This document shows positions 40,247 to 49,042 of a stretch of DNA of 50,092 nucleotides, one piece after another. Location of the stretch: the NCBI RefSeq assembly GCF_003951095.1, contig NZ_QXGL01000009.1, positions 1 through 50,092 on the forward strand, read 5' to 3'. The position numbers were made by a program, and so were the translations under genes. Source of the stretch: Bifidobacterium goeldii. GTDB lineage: Bacteria; Actinomycetota; Actinomycetes; Actinomycetales; Bifidobacteriaceae. Under the pieces are notes generated by a model. That model was not told the DNA's origin and did no database searches. It saw nothing but the letters and a program-made list of their open reading frames with translations. How positions within the stretch are numbered: position 1 is the first letter of the stretch; the number at the start of each line of letters is the position of its first letter.

Positions 40247-40480
40247 GCATACCCGATGTGACCGTGTTGTTGCACGATCATTCTCAATACTGATTTTTCC
40301 CTGAGGAACCCCTGAATCATCCCTGTGGGCGAGAGATTTGCGCGATTATGCGTGCCATAGTGAACGTACGACAGGTTTTGGATGTGCAGAGGTTTACCAG
40401 TCGGCGGTCAAAAGAGCTGTTGCAGGGCAGTTCGGCCGTGTGCTTCGCCATCCGAAGTCATACAAATCGGGGGTGTTGCG

Positions 40481-41503
40481 ATGCGTGGATTTGGCAGGTC
40501 TGATGCGGGTCGAATCGTAATCGTGACGTTGGCTGCCGTCGTAGCTGCCGCCGTACTCGTGTGCGATATCGTGGCAGGCGCTCATCGTCTTATCGGCGCG
40601 GTACAAGCCGCTGTTCCACATGAAACGCCATTAGTTATTGCGCATCGCGGAGATTCGCGCGACCCTGAGAATTCGCTGCGCGCAATCCACGATGCTGGTG
40701 AGATCGGTGCAGACTACGCGGAAATCGACGTGCGCCTCACTTCCGACGGGGTGCCCGTAGTGTTCCACGATCGACAGACTGGCAGACTCGACGCCGGCGG
40801 CCGTAACCTGCTGGTATCGCGCACACCATTGAGCAAACTGCAGCGCATGCGTATGCGGCAGAAGGGGATTGATTACCGCGTGCCAACGCTCAGGCAAGCG
40901 TTGAATGAAGCGCATGATGCGCCTAGCAAACTCGGTTTGCTGCTTGATATTAAAACTGACGATCGTCACGCTCATCACGTGGCACGCGCGGTCATCAACG
41001 AAATCGAGCGCGATCGCAATCGTATGCCGGCCAAACTAATGGTGATGTCTGTGAGCCGTGAAGCAGTAGTCACGTTTAAACGCTTGCGCCCGCAGTGGAA
41101 GATCGGCCTGTGCGCGAGCGGCAATCCGATGCTCACGGGGTGGGTGCCGGCGCCCGTAGCGCGCGCGGAACGTGGCATGTTCGAACGCCGAGGCAACAAA
41201 CGCGGTGGCAAGCGCGGTGACGATACGGGTATGAGCGGCACAATACGCGGTGACATGGGCGTAGTACACCGTTATGGAGTGGTAGGCAGTACAACACTGC
41301 CAGCAGATTTTGTGGTGATGCGCTCGCATGACATTACTGCCAATCTATGGCGTGCGGCGAGACGTCAGCATATGCCTATGTTTGTTGGTGCGGTGAACGA
41401 TTATCGAGAAGCGCGCACGTGGATCCGCCGTGGAGCGAGCGGCTTCCTTGGCGAAGATGTAGCTAATCTGCGTCGAGCCTCCGACCGTTATGCTCTAGCG
41501 TAA
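40481..41503 (+). CDS. Glycerophosphodiester phosphodiesterase
   Basis: 340-residue GDPD-fold enzyme. A membrane segment (IVIVTLAAVVAAAVLVCDIVAG, about 11-32) anchors it, and the catalytic domain faces outside. Core motifs: IAHRGDSRDPENSLRAIHDAGEIGADYAEIDVRLTSDGVPVVFHDRQTGRLDAGG, with both catalytic His residues and the metal-binding Glu-x-Asp. A basic Gly/Arg loop (about 225-250, RRGNKRGGKRGDD) interrupts the barrel. It would hydrolyse glycerophosphodiesters from lipid or teichoic acid turnover. I start at ATG 40481, because upstream codons lack protein-like character. Confidence 0.88.
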   Translation: MRGFGRSDAGRIVIVTLAAVVAAAVLVCDIVAGAHRLIGAVQAAVPHETPLVIAHRGDSRDPENSLRAIHDAGEIGADYAEIDVRLTSDGVPVVFHDRQTGRLDAGGRNLLVSRTPLSKLQRMRMRQKGIDYRVPTLRQALNEAHDAPSKLGLLLDIKTDDRHAHHVARAVINEIERDRNRMPAKLMVMSVSREAVVTFKRLRPQWKIGLCASGNPMLTGWVPAPVARAERGMFERRGNKRGGKRGDDTGMSGTIRGDMGVVHRYGVVGSTTLPADFVVMRSHDITANLWRAARRQHMPMFVGAVNDYREARTWIRRGASGFLGEDVANLRRASDRYALA

Positions 41504-41599
41504 GTGTGCATAAGCGGCGCATGGAGAGGCGAACATCGTGTGCACGCAGGCCGGATATGCACACTATGAGGTGAGAGGGTGCGCTGTCAGCCACGCCGG

Positions 41600-41605
41600 T
41601 ACACT
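41600..41605 (+). promoter_or_regulatory. TACACT -10 box for argS, leaderless arrangement
   Basis: TACACT is 7 nt before the ATG (spacer GGGAAGA). The spacer itself is purine-rich, so a very short leader with a weak ribosome-binding site is an alternative. Confidence 0.45.
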
Positions 41606-41612
41606 GGGAAGA

Positions 41613-43403
41613 ATGAGTCCTGAAGCGCTTAGTGAACTGATTTCTAACATTGCCCATGCTCTGGTTGCCGACGGAAAGGCTGGCAACCTGACCGACGATC
41701 TCATCCCCGACGTTGCCAAACTGGCCGTAATGCGCCCGAAGGATCGCGCACACGGTGATTGGGCTTCCAACGCGGCCATGCAGCTGGCCAAGAAGGCTGG
41801 CATGAAGCCCCACGATTTGGCTGAACTGTTTGCTGCTGAACTGGAGCACGCTGACGGCGTGAAGTCCGTGGAAGTGGCCGGCCCTGGCTTTATTAACATC
41901 ACCCTCGATTCTGCTTCCGCCGCAGCCGTAGTCGACAAGGTGCTCGCCGAGGGCACGAATTACGGCAAGAACGGGCACCTCACTGGCAAAACTCTGAACC
42001 TCGAGTTCGTTTCTGCAAACCCGACTGGCCCGATTCACATTGGTGGCACGCGTTGGGCAGCCGTCGGTGATTCGATGGCTCGCGTGCTCGAAGCAAACGG
42101 CGCTAAAGTCGTGCGCGAATACTACTTCAACGATCACGGCGAGCAGATCAACCGTTTTGCCAAGTCGCTCGTCGCCGCCGCGCACGGCGAGGAAACCCCG
42201 ATCGACGGTTACAAGGGCGCGTATATTGACGAGATCGCAGCTCGAGTGATCGAGGAAGCCAAGGCGGACGGCGTGGATGTGCTCGCCCTGCCGCGCATTG
42301 ACGGCGGTGTTGACAAGGATGGCAACCCGCTGGGCGAAGGCGATTCCGAGCAGCGCGAAGAGTTCCGCAAGCGCGCAGTGCCAATGATGTTCGCTGAGAT
42401 TCGCAAGTCGATGAAGGAATTCCGCGTGAACTTCGACGTGTGGTTCCACGAGAACAGCCTGTACGCTGACGGCGAGGTTGACAAGGCGATCAAGGAGCTG
42501 CGCGATCGCGGCGATATCTTCGAAAAGGATGGCGCCACCTGGTTCGCCTCCACCAAGCACGGCGACGACAAGGACCGCGTCATCATCAAATCGAACGGCG
42601 AATTTGCTTACTTCGCGGCCGACATTGCGTACTACTGGAACAAGCGTCACCGCGCCACCGACCCGGCTGACGTGGCAATCTACATGCTCGGCGCCGACCA
42701 TCACGGTTATATCGGCCGCATGATGGCCATGTGCGCTGCCTTCGGTGATAAGCCGGGCGAAAACATGCAGATTCTCATCGGCCAGATGGTCAACGTGATG
42801 AAGGACGGCAAGGCTGTACGCATGTCAAAGCGCGCCGGCAACGTTGTCACCATCGACGATTTGGTTGAAGCAATCGGCGTGGACGCTTCACGCTACTCGC
42901 TGGCTCGCACCGACTACAACACCAGCGTTGACATCGATCTCAACCTGCTCGCCTCGCACAGCAATGAAAACCCGGTGTACTACGTGCAGTACGCGCACGC
43001 CCGCTCCTGCAATGTGGATCGCAACGCGGCCGACGCTGGCATTACCGTTGACGGCGCTGACCTGAGCTTGCTGGATACGACAGCGGACGGCGAAGTGCTC
43101 GCCGCACTCGCCCAGTGGCCAGCAACTCTGACCGCTGCCGGCGATGGTCGCGCCCCGCACAAGATTGCACACTATCTTGAGGATTTGGCTGGCACGTACC
43201 ACAAGTGGTACAACGTCGAGCGCGTAGTGCCGATGGAACTGACTGACCCGGAGGCGCGTGGTGCTGATGCTGAGGCCGTGCGCATTGCTAAGGCTCCGGA
43301 ACCGGCACGTGCTGCTGCTCGTTTGAAGCTCAACGACGCTGTGCGCACCGTGATCGCCGAAGGCCTTGACCTGCTCGGCGTCACCGCTCCAGAAAAGATG
43401 TGA
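41613..43403 (+). CDS. argS: Arginyl-tRNA synthetase
   Basis: Class I synthetase, 596 residues. N-terminal tRNA D-loop-binding domain; HIGH motif as ANPTGPIHIGGTRWAAVGDS (about 133-152); GADHHGYIGRMMAM typical of ArgRS; KMSKS region as VRMSKRAGNVV; and the DALR anticodon-binding domain with QYAHARSCNV. I start at ATG 41613, 7 nt after TACACT; the frame extends upstream but not plausibly. It overlaps or abuts lysA, a conserved actinobacterial pair. Confidence 0.97.
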   Translation: MSPEALSELISNIAHALVADGKAGNLTDDLIPDVAKLAVMRPKDRAHGDWASNAAMQLAKKAGMKPHDLAELFAAELEHADGVKSVEVAGPGFINITLDSASAAAVVDKVLAEGTNYGKNGHLTGKTLNLEFVSANPTGPIHIGGTRWAAVGDSMARVLEANGAKVVREYYFNDHGEQINRFAKSLVAAAHGEETPIDGYKGAYIDEIAARVIEEAKADGVDVLALPRIDGGVDKDGNPLGEGDSEQREEFRKRAVPMMFAEIRKSMKEFRVNFDVWFHENSLYADGEVDKAIKELRDRGDIFEKDGATWFASTKHGDDKDRVIIKSNGEFAYFAADIAYYWNKRHRATDPADVAIYMLGADHHGYIGRMMAMCAAFGDKPGENMQILIGQMVNVMKDGKAVRMSKRAGNVVTIDDLVEAIGVDASRYSLARTDYNTSVDIDLNLLASHSNENPVYYVQYAHARSCNVDRNAADAGITVDGADLSLLDTTADGEVLAALAQWPATLTAAGDGRAPHKIAHYLEDLAGTYHKWYNVERVVPMELTDPEARGADAEAVRIAKAPEPARAAARLKLNDAVRTVIAEGLDLLGVTAPEKM

Positions 43404-43408
43404 TCAAT

Positions 43409-45019
43409 ATGGCAATCACCCCGATCTGGCCGGCCGCCACGGCCATCGACCCTGCGACCGAAGCGGTCACATTCCACGGGCGAACGGCCGAATCGCTGCT
43501 TGACGAGTTCGGCTCGCCGCTGTACCTGATCGACACCGACGAAGTTGACCAGCGCGCCAAGCATTTCGTGCACGCCGCGGCGAAAGCGTTCAACAACTCC
43601 ACCACGCATGTGAGCTTCGCCGGTAAGGCGTTCCTGTCCAAGGAGATCGTGCGCATCGTGCTCGCAGCCGGCATGTACGTTGACACTTGCACGATGGGCG
43701 AAATGAAGATCGCACTCGCTGCGGGCGCTCCCGGTCGCAGGCTGGTGCTGCATGGCAACAACAAGTCCGACGAGGAAATCGAGCTGGCTATCGAACAGGG
43801 CTTCGCAAAGATCGTTGTCGACGAGCCCAACGAGCCAGCGCGCATCGCCGACATTGCTCGCCGTTTGGGTAAGCGCGCTCGCGTCATGCTGCGCGTCACC
43901 GCCGGCATTCACGCGGGCGGTCACGAATACATTTCTACTGCGCACGAAGATCAAAAGTTCGGTGTGCCGCTGCTGCCAGCCGGCGCAGACACCTCGGTAC
44001 TGTCGATTCTTGACGATCTAGCCGATGTGACCCCGGCTGCCACCAATGCTCGCGTGGGCGAAGCAAACGGCGGAGCTGCTGACAGTGCACAGGCCGACAA
44101 GCCAGCGCGCGAACTGCGCTACGACATCAAGTACCCGTACGACTTGCACGGTGAAGAACTGTCCGAATCGGACCGTCGTCTTGCTGAAGCGATGACCGTT
44201 GTTGCGAACGGCCCGGCGCTCGCAGTGCTTAAGGAGATTCTGCGTCATCAGGATGTGCTCGAGCTTGTTGGTATTCATTCGCATATCGGCTCGAACATCC
44301 ATGATGCGGACGCGTTCATCCAGGCGGCTAAGCGCATGATGCTGCTGCGTAAGACCTTCTACGCGACCGACGCTTACACGCTGCCTGAGGTTGATTTGGG
44401 CGGCGGCTACTCCGTGGCATACACGGACGGCGAGGACTCGATGGATATTGATGTCGAGCTGGGCCGCTTGGCTGATGCGGTTGGCGAAATCAACCGCGCA
44501 CTTGGCATGCCCGCTCCGGCGATCTCTTTCGAGCCAGGTCGTTGGATTGTTGCTCCCGCTGGCGTGACCCTATACCGCGTTGGCACGATTAAGCATGTAT
44601 TGCTCAGCGGTGATGGTCATGGTCATCAGCCGACTGACAAGGCTGGCAATCCCATCAGCGAACGCGTATACGTTTCGGTTGACGGCGGTATGAGTGACAA
44701 CATTCGCCCGGCTTTGTATGGCGCCGACTATACGGCGAAGCTCGCAAACCGGAGCGGTTCGACTGAGACGATGCTTGCGCGCGTGGTGGGTATGCACTGC
44801 GAATCTGGCGATATTGTCGTGCATGAATGCCAGCTGCCTGCTGATTTGAAGCGCGGCGATATTCTCGCTGTGCCGGTAACAGGTGCTTACGGTCGTACGA
44901 TGGCTAGCAATTACAATCAGGCGCTGATTCCTGCAGTGGCTGCAGTATGCGAGTCGGGTGCGCATTTGTTGATGCGCCGTCAGACGATTGATGATTTGCT
45001 GGGGCTTGATCTGGGCTGA
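43409..45019 (+). CDS. lysA: Diaminopimelate decarboxylase
   Basis: Fold-type III PLP enzyme, 536 residues, making lysine from meso-diaminopimelate. PLP Lys73 in HVSFAGKAFLSKEI; HSHIGSN; GGGYSVAYTDGED; substrate Arg in FEPGRWIVAPAG; and the catalytic Cys region GMHCESGDIV. The protein is about 90-110 residues longer than usual. Much of the excess is an Ala/Glu/Lys-rich insert at about 195-280, between the KFGVPLL strand and the LVGIHSHIGS strand, and some is at the N-terminus. ATG 43409 is used; the GTG at 43400 overlaps the argS stop. It follows argS by 5 bp. Confidence 0.95.
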   Translation: MAITPIWPAATAIDPATEAVTFHGRTAESLLDEFGSPLYLIDTDEVDQRAKHFVHAAAKAFNNSTTHVSFAGKAFLSKEIVRIVLAAGMYVDTCTMGEMKIALAAGAPGRRLVLHGNNKSDEEIELAIEQGFAKIVVDEPNEPARIADIARRLGKRARVMLRVTAGIHAGGHEYISTAHEDQKFGVPLLPAGADTSVLSILDDLADVTPAATNARVGEANGGAADSAQADKPARELRYDIKYPYDLHGEELSESDRRLAEAMTVVANGPALAVLKEILRHQDVLELVGIHSHIGSNIHDADAFIQAAKRMMLLRKTFYATDAYTLPEVDLGGGYSVAYTDGEDSMDIDVELGRLADAVGEINRALGMPAPAISFEPGRWIVAPAGVTLYRVGTIKHVLLSGDGHGHQPTDKAGNPISERVYVSVDGGMSDNIRPALYGADYTAKLANRSGSTETMLARVVGMHCESGDIVVHECQLPADLKRGDILAVPVTGAYGRTMASNYNQALIPAVAAVCESGAHLLMRRQTIDDLLGLDLG

Positions 45020-45057
45020 CGAGTAAGCGTTACCCATCAGTTGTATGCGTAAACGCA

Positions 45058-45095
45058 CGAAGGGCTTGCATCACATCACAGATGCAAGCCCTTCG
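45058..45095. terminator. Hairpin between convergent lysA and PTS genes
   Basis: CGAAGGGCTTGCATC pairs perfectly with GATGCAAGCCCTTCG around an 8-nt loop; no T-run on either side. Confidence 0.75.
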
Positions 45096-45134
45096 CTTAT
45101 ATTGAGTTATTCGTAACCGTTCCCGTAGGTTCGA

Positions 45135-45581
45135 TCACTTGGTAGTGACGCTGCCGATTGGCGAACCGGTTGCTACTGCGCCGGTAGCCGTAATCGACAG
45201 GTCGCCGATAATCGCCGGATTAGTGAACACCACGATCACGTCAGTGGGCTTGCCTGCGGCTTTTACCGTAGCCCAGTCCACGTCGACGATCGGATCGCCA
45301 GCGCTCACCTGATCGCCTTCCTTGACGTGCATCGTGAACGGTGCGCCGCCCAACTGCACGGTATCGACGCCGATGTGCACCAGCACTTCCAACCCGCCCT
45401 TGGTGGTGATACCCACCGCGTGCTTGGCCTGTGCCACCGTGGTCACCTTGCCGGAAACCGGGGCAACAATGCGGCCGGTTGCAGGCGTTACTGCGAATCC
45501 ATCACCGAGGATTTTGGCAGCGAAGGTGTCGTCGGGTACTTCAGTGATCGGCTTGATTGCACCATCCACGGGAGCCAGCAC
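45135..45581 (-). CDS. PTS EIIA domain (glucose/GlcNAc family), in the -1 frame of the EIICB gene
   Basis: The 148 residues from GTG 45581 are a complete EIIA(Glc) fold: LAPVDGAIKPITEVPDDTFAAKILGDGFAVTPATG, then active-site His54 (KHAVGI) and His69 (VLVHIGVDTVQL), ending PIGSVTTK. The GTG has no ribosome-binding site. The open frame continues upstream through an Ala/Pro/Val/Thr linker to position 45650, inside the end of the EIICB gene. In E. coli NagE and similar permeases such a linker joins EIIB and EIIA in one chain. I therefore think it is made as the C-terminal part of a -1 frameshift product (171 codons after the slip). A sequencing error or a real frameshift mutation are the alternatives. 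Confidence 0.8.
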   Translation of the reverse strand: MLAPVDGAIKPITEVPDDTFAAKILGDGFAVTPATGRIVAPVSGKVTTVAQAKHAVGITTKGGLEVLVHIGVDTVQLGGAPFTMHVKEGDQVSAGDPIVDVDWATVKAAGKPTDVIVVFTNPAIIGDLSITATGAVATGSPIGSVTTK

Positions 45582-45625
45582 TGTGTCATCGGTTACTGGA
45601 ATCTCGGGAATGACGGGCGTGTGGG

Positions 45626-45656
45626 CGGCAGCAGGAGCTGCCGTTACGCTTTTGGG
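45626..45656 (-). promoter_or_regulatory. Probable programmed -1 ribosomal frameshift signal
   Basis: In minus-strand order: heptamer CCCAAAA (45656-45650), read in the zero frame as C CCA AAA, the X-XXY-YYZ form; a 6-nt spacer GCGTAA (45649-45644), whose last three bases are the EIICB stop; then a 7-bp hairpin CGGCAGC-TCCT-GCTGCCG (45643-45626). After a one-base backward slip the next codons are AGC GTA ACG GCA, in the frame of EIIA. All three parts and their spacing match known bacterial -1 sites. Confidence 0.7.
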
Positions 45657-47161
45657 AGCGCACCACCGCCGTGGATTTCTTCCATTGCGTCTGCCACTGC
45701 CTGCACCTGCGTGCCGACGATGACCTGCACATTCTTCGCGTCGAGCACCTTCACGCCCGGCACAATCTTGCGAATGGCATCAACATCAACCTTGGACGTG
45801 TCACGCACACCCATGCGCAGACGAGTCACGCAGTTCTCAATATCAACCACGTTCTCCTTGCCGCCGAGCAGTGCGTACAGCTTGGCAGCGAGCTGAGCGT
45901 ACTTGTCGCCACCAGCAGGAGCTTCGATAGCGGAGGATTCGGTAGCGTCATCGTCATCATCACCGCGGCCCGGGGTCTTCAGGTTGAACTTCTTGATCAT
46001 GAAGGTGAACACGAAGTAGTAGATCACCGCGAAGACCAGGCCCTGAATGATCAGCATCCATGGCATATGTGCCTGCGGTACGCGCAGCGACAGGAACCAA
46101 TCGATGAAGCCTGCGGAGAAGTTGAAGCCAGCGATCCACTGGAAGGATGCGGCGATGAACACCGACAGAGCGGTGAGCAGTGCGTGCACCACGTACAGCG
46201 GGAAGGCAGCGAACATGAAGGAGAACTCGAGCGGTTCGGTCACGCCGGTCAGGAAGGCGGCGATTGCACCGGCCAGCATCAGGGAGCCGACCTGCTTCTT
46301 GTTCTCAGGCTTAGCGCAACGGTAGATAGCGAACGCGCCTGCCGGCAGGCCGAACATCATGATCGGGAAGAAGCCAGCCTGGTAAATACCGGTGACGTAC
46401 ACGCCGTACGGGTGGAAGCCGCCGGTGGCGACGGTTGCGCCCTCGCCGGACCAGAACTTGGTGATGTCGTCGATGCCAGCCAGGTTGAACCAGAACACGT
46501 TGTTCAGTGCGTGGTGCAGACCGGTCGGGATGAGCAGACGGTTGAAGAAGGCGTAAATGCCAGCGCCGACAGCGCCCATGCCCATGATGGCCTCACCGAA
46601 GGCAACCAGAACGCCATAGACTGCAGGCCACACGAACAGCAGGATCAGCGAGATGACGGACATAATTGCGGCGGTCAGAATCGGCACACAACGGCGGCCG
46701 GAGAAGAACGCCAGGAAGTCAGGCAGCTTAGTCTTGCCAAACTTGTTGTACAGTGCACCTGCCACGCAGCCGACCATGATGCCGAAGAACACGTTCTTGT
46801 TGCCGATAGCGCCAGCGGCGAATGCCGGGTGCTCGGTGGCGATGGTCTCGGCATCGTAGCCGAGGAACATCGAAGCGGATCCCATGATCGTGGTAACGGT
46901 CAGGAAGCCAACCAAACCAGACAGTGCGGAAGCACCATCCTTATCGCGAGCCATGCCGATAGCAACGCCGACGGCGAACAGCAGGCCCAGATTGTCGAGA
47001 ATCGCCGAGCCAGTCTTGCACAGGTAAGCGGAAACTACGTTGTTTCCACCCCAGCCGCTCGGGTCGATCCAGTAACCAATGCCCAGGAACAGTGCTGCAG
47101 CAGGCAAGCACGCAACGGGCAGCATAAGCGCACGACCAAGTCGCTGAACATATGCTTTCAT
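45644..47161 (-). CDS. PTS permease EIICB (GlcNAc/glucose family)
   Basis: 505 residues. The EIIC channel (about 1-380) has QRLGRALMLPVACLPAAALFLGIGYW, FNRLLIPTGLHHALNNVFWFNLAG, YQAGFFPIMMFGLPAGAFAIYRCAKP and GVTEPLEFSFMFAAFPLYVVHALLTALSVFIA. EIIB (about 410-495) has its phospho-Cys444 in DIENCVTRLRMGV. The EIIC blocks resemble E. coli NagE most, so GlcNAc or glucose is likely. It ends GGGALPKA-stop right at a slippery heptamer; a frameshift would extend it with EIIA to about 675 residues, the normal one-chain size. A strong GGGAGG lies before the ATG. Confidence 0.9.
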   Translation of the reverse strand: MKAYVQRLGRALMLPVACLPAAALFLGIGYWIDPSGWGGNNVVSAYLCKTGSAILDNLGLLFAVGVAIGMARDKDGASALSGLVGFLTVTTIMGSASMFLGYDAETIATEHPAFAAGAIGNKNVFFGIMVGCVAGALYNKFGKTKLPDFLAFFSGRRCVPILTAAIMSVISLILLFVWPAVYGVLVAFGEAIMGMGAVGAGIYAFFNRLLIPTGLHHALNNVFWFNLAGIDDITKFWSGEGATVATGGFHPYGVYVTGIYQAGFFPIMMFGLPAGAFAIYRCAKPENKKQVGSLMLAGAIAAFLTGVTEPLEFSFMFAAFPLYVVHALLTALSVFIAASFQWIAGFNFSAGFIDWFLSLRVPQAHMPWMLIIQGLVFAVIYYFVFTFMIKKFNLKTPGRGDDDDDATESSAIEAPAGGDKYAQLAAKLYALLGGKENVVDIENCVTRLRMGVRDTSKVDVDAIRKIVPGVKVLDAKNVQVIVGTQVQAVADAMEEIHGGGALPKA

Positions 47162-47236
47162 TCCAACCTCCCTCTGAGGAACGGAGCGGCAACAACACCA
47201 GTGTCTTCATGCCCATAATTCGCGGTTCCCGCCGTT

Positions 47237-47334
47237 GGAAACCTTCTTTACAAGTAATCGGAGCAACGCCGCTTCGTATCTAATAGTAAGGGACGTTTAC
47301 CCCTGACAACGTCATTTTTGTTAAGAAGGTTTAC
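47237..47334 (-). promoter_or_regulatory. Inverted operator-like pair and promoter for the PTS gene
   Basis: GGAAACCTTCTTTAC (47237-47251) recurs inverted and 12/15 identical as GTTAAGAAGGTTTAC (47320-47334), 70 bp apart. Between them, on the minus strand, TTGTCA and TACTAT (spacing 15) may be the promoter boxes. This would suit a repressor bound at two sites around the promoter. The sugar regulator itself is not in the window. Confidence 0.4.
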
Positions 47335-47603
47335 GTAAATTGTGGCCTTATGGGGGTAAAAAATCCGTGTGAGGGCTACTCGTGAAACGACTTTGTATTG
47401 TTAATAATCCTGACAAATATTTTTGTGTTAAACGTTTTAGGCGGCGTGTCGGATTCATTCCGTAGGATGGTGGAGGATGACATCCGCCGTGACGGTGATA
47501 CAACCGCGATGCACTGCATATCTGCACGCACGCAACGCCGGCACGGATAGTGAACCATCGCGTGATGCGCACAATACGCAACAGCGCATAAGGAAGGAAG
47601 CTC

Positions 47604-48917
47604 GTGGCACAGCTGAACGAAACCCCCATTCGCGTAGGACTTTTGGGCGCGGGAACTGTTGGATCGCAGACTGCGCGTCTGCTTGTAGAGCAGAAGGACG
47701 AGCTCGCTGCACGCATCGGCCGACCGATCGAACTGGTTGGCGTTGCCTGCCTGGACCCGGACGAAGTGAACTACCCGTGGATTGACAAGTCGCTGCTGAC
47801 AACCGACACGATGAAGGTTGCCACCAGCGCAGACATCGTGATCGAACTTATCGGCGGTACTGGCGTGGCCCGCACCTTCGTGCTCGCTGCCATCGAATCC
47901 GGCGCATCTGTGGTCACCGCCAACAAGGCACTGCTGGCTAAGTACGGCCCTGAAATCTACCAGGCTGCCGAAGCCAAGGGCGTTGACGTGTACTTCGAAG
48001 CTGCAGTCGGCGGCGCAATCCCATTCCTGCTGCCGTTGCGCGAATCGCTCGCCGGCGACAAGGTAATCAGCATGCTGGGCATCGTCAATGGCACCACCAA
48101 TTACATTCTCGACGAAATGACCACCAAGGGTCTGCAGTTCGACGATGTGCTCAAAGACGCGCAAGCCAAGGGTTACGCCGAAGCTGACCCGACCGGTGAC
48201 ATCGAAGGTTACGATGCAGCGAACAAGGCTGCGATCATGGCAACGCTCGGTTTCCACACCAACGTGACCATCGACGATGTCTCTGTTGAAGGCATCACCA
48301 AGATCACCGCCGACGATATTGCCGCTGCAACTGCTGAGCACAAGGTCATCAAGCTGCTCGCAGTCGTCGAGAACGGCGACGCCGGCGTTTCCGCGCGCGT
48401 CTACCCGGCATTGCTGCCTGATACGCATCCGCTGGCCTCCGTGCACGGCTCATTCAACGCGATTTTCGTCAAGGCTGAGGCTGCTGACGATCTCATGTTC
48501 TACGGTCGCGGCGCTGGCGGTGCGCCGACCGCTTCCGCTGTTGTCGGCGATGTGGTGGCTGAAGCTCGCCACATTGCACGCGGTTGCACTGGCCCGACCA
48601 TCCCGATGTACAACAATCTGCCCAAGGCGCCGATCAACGCTACTAAGGCTGCGTTCGCCGTGCGCTTCCTGATTCACGACAAGCCAGGTGTGCTGGCTGC
48701 TATCGCTAAGGAATTCGCTGATCATGGCGTCTCCATCAACGGCGTGAACCAGGATCTCAAGCCCACGCTCAACGACCCAGGCTACGACGGTGAAATCCAG
48801 CAGCTGCGCATCGTCACTCACCAAACTGACGAAGTGACACTGCGCGAAACCGTTGCCGCCGTCTGCAAGCTTGATTGCGTGACTGGCGAGCCGTCAATCC
48901 TGCGCGTGCTGGACTGA
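47604..48917 (+). CDS. hom: Homoserine dehydrogenase
   Basis: 437 residues; reduces aspartate semialdehyde to homoserine, the shared precursor of threonine and methionine. NAD(P)-binding VGLLGAGTVGSQTARLL (about 11-27); active-site block NGTTNYILDEMTTKGLQFDDVLKDAQAKGYAEADPTGDIEGYDAANKAAIMA; and a C-terminal ACT domain (FLIHDKPGVLAAIAKEFADHGVSINGVNQ) that normally senses threonine. It is monofunctional, not fused to aspartokinase. GTG start with AAGGAAGGAAG. The 47335-47603 upstream DNA contains no thr leader peptide that I can recognise. Confidence 0.97.
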   Translation: MAQLNETPIRVGLLGAGTVGSQTARLLVEQKDELAARIGRPIELVGVACLDPDEVNYPWIDKSLLTTDTMKVATSADIVIELIGGTGVARTFVLAAIESGASVVTANKALLAKYGPEIYQAAEAKGVDVYFEAAVGGAIPFLLPLRESLAGDKVISMLGIVNGTTNYILDEMTTKGLQFDDVLKDAQAKGYAEADPTGDIEGYDAANKAAIMATLGFHTNVTIDDVSVEGITKITADDIAAATAEHKVIKLLAVVENGDAGVSARVYPALLPDTHPLASVHGSFNAIFVKAEAADDLMFYGRGAGGAPTASAVVGDVVAEARHIARGCTGPTIPMYNNLPKAPINATKAAFAVRFLIHDKPGVLAAIAKEFADHGVSINGVNQDLKPTLNDPGYDGEIQQLRIVTHQTDEVTLRETVAAVCKLDCVTGEPSILRVLD

Positions 48918-48936
48918 ACGACGTCACGTGTGACGG

Positions 48937-49020
48937 GCCCCGGCTTTTCCCGGTGAGGGAGAGAGCCGGGGCTCGCCCGTGCATGAGGCTTATAGCCCTC
49001 GACCGGTGAGTTACGAGGGC
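48937..49020 (+). other. Two hairpins between hom and thrB
   Basis: GCCCCGGCT/AGCCGGGGC (48937-48945 and 48964-48972) and GCCCTCG/CGAGGGC (48995-49001 and 49014-49020). Neither has a T-run, so they more likely influence transcript stability or relative expression than end transcription. Confidence 0.6.
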
Positions 49021-49042
49021 GGAAGAGATTCGGAGAGAACAT

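Noticed and set aside
45582..45643. Independent start for EIIA upstream of GTG 45581
   Set aside because: No ATG/GTG/TTG with a ribosome-binding site occurs between the EIICB stop and 45581; only weak or non-standard codons, so a separate gene start is not supported.
45671..47218. 515-residue frame opposite the PTS EIICB gene
   Set aside because: Antisense composition, no start signal, and the minus-strand gene is certain.
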